In this document: positions 61,986 to 64,000 of the stretch, one piece after another
How positions within the stretch are numbered: the first letter of the stretch is position 1
Layout of the letters: the number at the start of each line of letters is the position of its first letter
NCBI GenBank assembly: GCA_947585595.1
Contig: CANPXB010000002.1
Location: forward strand, 1 to 64,000
Direction of reading: 5' to 3'
Length of the DNA: 64,000 bases
Source: an uncultured Bacilli bacterium
GTDB taxonomy: Bacteria > Bacillota_I > Bacilli_A > RF39 > UBA660
Translations under genes and position numbers: made by a program
Notes under the pieces: generated by a model
Database searches by the model: none
What the model was told of the DNA's origin: nothing
The model's input: the letters and a program-made list of their open reading frames with translations, nothing else

Positions 61986-63602
61986 CTATTTAACTGATAC
62001 AGTATAAATTTTATTACGAACTTTTATTAACATATCAATTTTACTAGCTCTTAGCATATTACCTGATACTTCATATACTTTAGCATCTTTATATCCTTCT
62101 GGGGTTACATTTTTCATTGTACTAACATTATATTTATCAATACCAGCATCTACTCCTGAAACAAAATTATATGTATAACTTAAAGAACAAAAATCACTAT
62201 AAAAGTCTTGACCACTATTTGCATAATAAGCCGTTGTTTGATCCCATTTTATTTCATCTTTAATTATTACTAAAGCATTACCTGGTGATGGTACTAAAAT
62301 ACCTGATATATCAACACATTTATCCCCAACACAATTCTTAGAACTATAATTATAATGATCTACGACTTTTAAACTATCTAACTTATATATTGTCTCACCT
62401 ATCATTGAATTTTTAAAAGATATTTCTGTTCCAGTTTTATATTTATCTTTTACAATATCTGTTTTAATAATATTAGTTGGTTTAATATTAATCTTTTTAT
62501 ATCTCTTAATTAACTTCTTATCTTTTTGTGTTAAACCATTAAGAATTCTCATTTGATAAGAGTTCTTAACTTGTTTCTTAGTTAATTCATATACAAAGAC
62601 ATATTCTCCTCCTGGATAATCTTTAACATTAGGAATAGTCTCTCCTTGATATACTTTACCAACATCAATAAATCTAGCCGCCCTATCATAACTTGGATAT
62701 ACTGCTTCATTATCTAAGTATATTCTAAAATGTGAATTATCTATACTAGTTGCAGCTCCATTATTTATAATTCCTAATTTAATTGCTAAATAATATTTAT
62801 CATCACTAATAATATTTCCATGATAATCAACATTAGTTAAATAAGCATCTTTTAAAGATATCGTAAATTTTTCCATTGTAAATGCTTGATTTACTGAATA
62901 AGTCTTATTATATACTTGAAAATTTAAAAATAATGAAACAACTATGGCTATTAAAGCTACTGCCCCAAAACAACTAAAGACAAATTTATTTTCTAATACA
63001 TAATATTTTAATTCTCTAATTAAATGAACAAGAACTTTCTTAAGACTTTTATCTTCACTACCTAAACGTAGTTCAATATTCTCATCATCATTATCAGCAA
63101 TAATTAACTCAGCATTATTATCAAACCTTAAGGTTCTAACATTAAATCCTGCTCCTTTAGCTAATCCAACAACGATAAAAAAGTATGATGGAATAGAACT
63201 TAAATTAGCACAGTCTCTAACAAAGTTAGCAAATGTTTCATCTATTGCTGATAATTGCATTCCTTCCATAGTAACTCTAAAGAAGAATGCTAAAAATAAC
63301 AATATAATATAATAAAAGGAAGCTGTTAAAAAATATAAAACCCTTTTCTTTTTCGTTAAACATACAAAGTATATACCTAAGTTTACGGCAATCATTACTA
63401 CCAGAACAAAGAAAGTAAAACCAGTAACATATTTAGTTGCATAATCAGTTTCAACTGTCGTATAGTTAGATTTAACAAAATCTCTAAAGAAAGACCCAAT
63501 ATCTCCAAACTTAAGGGCTAAATATATTAAAGGAACTAATAACAATAAATTAATTATCTTATAATGTTTAGCAATAAAACTATAAGGGTTTCTAATTACC
63601 AT
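61986..63602 (-). CDS. Multi-TM membrane protein of unknown function
   Basis: Several TM helices, extracytoplasmic C-terminal half. Confidence 0.6.
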   Translation of the reverse strand: MVIRNPYSFIAKHYKIINLLLLVPLIYLALKFGDIGSFFRDFVKSNYTTVETDYATKYVTGFTFFVLVVMIAVNLGIYFVCLTKKKRVLYFLTASFYYIILLFLAFFFRVTMEGMQLSAIDETFANFVRDCANLSSIPSYFFIVVGLAKGAGFNVRTLRFDNNAELIIADNDDENIELRLGSEDKSLKKVLVHLIRELKYYVLENKFVFSCFGAVALIAIVVSLFLNFQVYNKTYSVNQAFTMEKFTISLKDAYLTNVDYHGNIISDDKYYLAIKLGIINNGAATSIDNSHFRIYLDNEAVYPSYDRAARFIDVGKVYQGETIPNVKDYPGGEYVFVYELTKKQVKNSYQMRILNGLTQKDKKLIKRYKKINIKPTNIIKTDIVKDKYKTGTEISFKNSMIGETIYKLDSLKVVDHYNYSSKNCVGDKCVDISGILVPSPGNALVIIKDEIKWDQTTAYYANSGQDFYSDFCSLSYTYNFVSGVDAGIDKYNVSTMKNVTPEGYKDAKVYEVSGNMLRASKIDMLIKVRNKIYTVSVK

Positions 63603-63672
63603 GTAATGCCCCTCCTACTCTAATATTAATTATATCACACATAATAAAAAGAAAAAATATGATTACTCATAT

Positions 63673-64000
63673 TTAATTCTTCTTAACTAATAATTGTCCT
63701 GGTAATAAATAAATAGTTTCATTAGTATCAACTACTTCACCTTTAGATAAATTAAACTTCTCACTAACTATCTCTAAAGTATCTCCATCTTTAGTAACAT
63801 AATAACTATAATTATTCTTAGGAATTAATATTTCTTGTTCAGGATAAATATAATCTTGACTATCTAAGCCATTAAGTATAGCTAATAAGTCAGGATTAAT
63901 ATTATATTCTCTAGCTATAGCATATAATGAATCTCCCTTTTTAATAGTATAATAATCAAAATATTTTTCTTTATTAATTGGCACTATTATCTCTTTGCCT
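63673..64000 (-). CDS. LysM-domain protein (5' end lies beyond the window)
   Basis: YYTIKKGDSLYAIAREYNINPDLLAILNGLDSQDYIYPEQEILIP; the frame stays open upstream of the GTG with GKEIIVP, typical of the end of a preceding LysM repeat. Confidence 0.75.
   Translation of the reverse strand, partial: GKEIIVPINKEKYFDYYTIKKGDSLYAIAREYNINPDLLAILNGLDSQDYIYPEQEILIPKNNYSYYVTKDGDTLEIVSEKFNLSKGEVVDTNETIYLLPGQLLVKKN

Overview
Low-GC Bacillota-like chromosomal window with two layers. (1) A housekeeping backbone: murE, uraA-upp, asnB, an LtaS-family sulfatase, tex, ligA, pcrA, ydjG/ydjH/ydjI-like genes, a SipW-like signal peptidase cluster, tRNA-Gly and tRNA-Cys. (2) An accessory region at about 22.1-47.8 kb. 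There, one NMT1-type ABC transporter operon (substrate-binding protein, ATPase, permease) is interrupted twice, in frame, by two large-serine-recombinase elements. Element 1 (22117-38930, ~16.8 kb) interrupts the binding-protein gene. It carries membrane-anchored XRE regulators, two paralogous secreted proteins, a dlt-like (A-C-B-D) operon and a serine recombinase with a small SHOCT-like ORF. An internal att-like copy at 26461 suggests it is a tandem composite. Element 2 (39735-47782, ~8.0 kb) interrupts the ATPase gene inside its LSGGMKQR signature. It carries a 1742-aa M60 (enhancin/mucinase-type) metallopeptidase with an internal dockerin-like repeat, a membrane-anchored cohesin-like protein, and a serine recombinase. 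Just downstream of the ABC operon (about 48957-49165) lies an unannotated, unusually GC-rich apparent transcript. It has a strong sigma-A-type promoter, a LexA-box-like palindrome between -35 and -10, several hairpins and a terminator. All calls come from reading the sequence and supplied translations; no database search was run.
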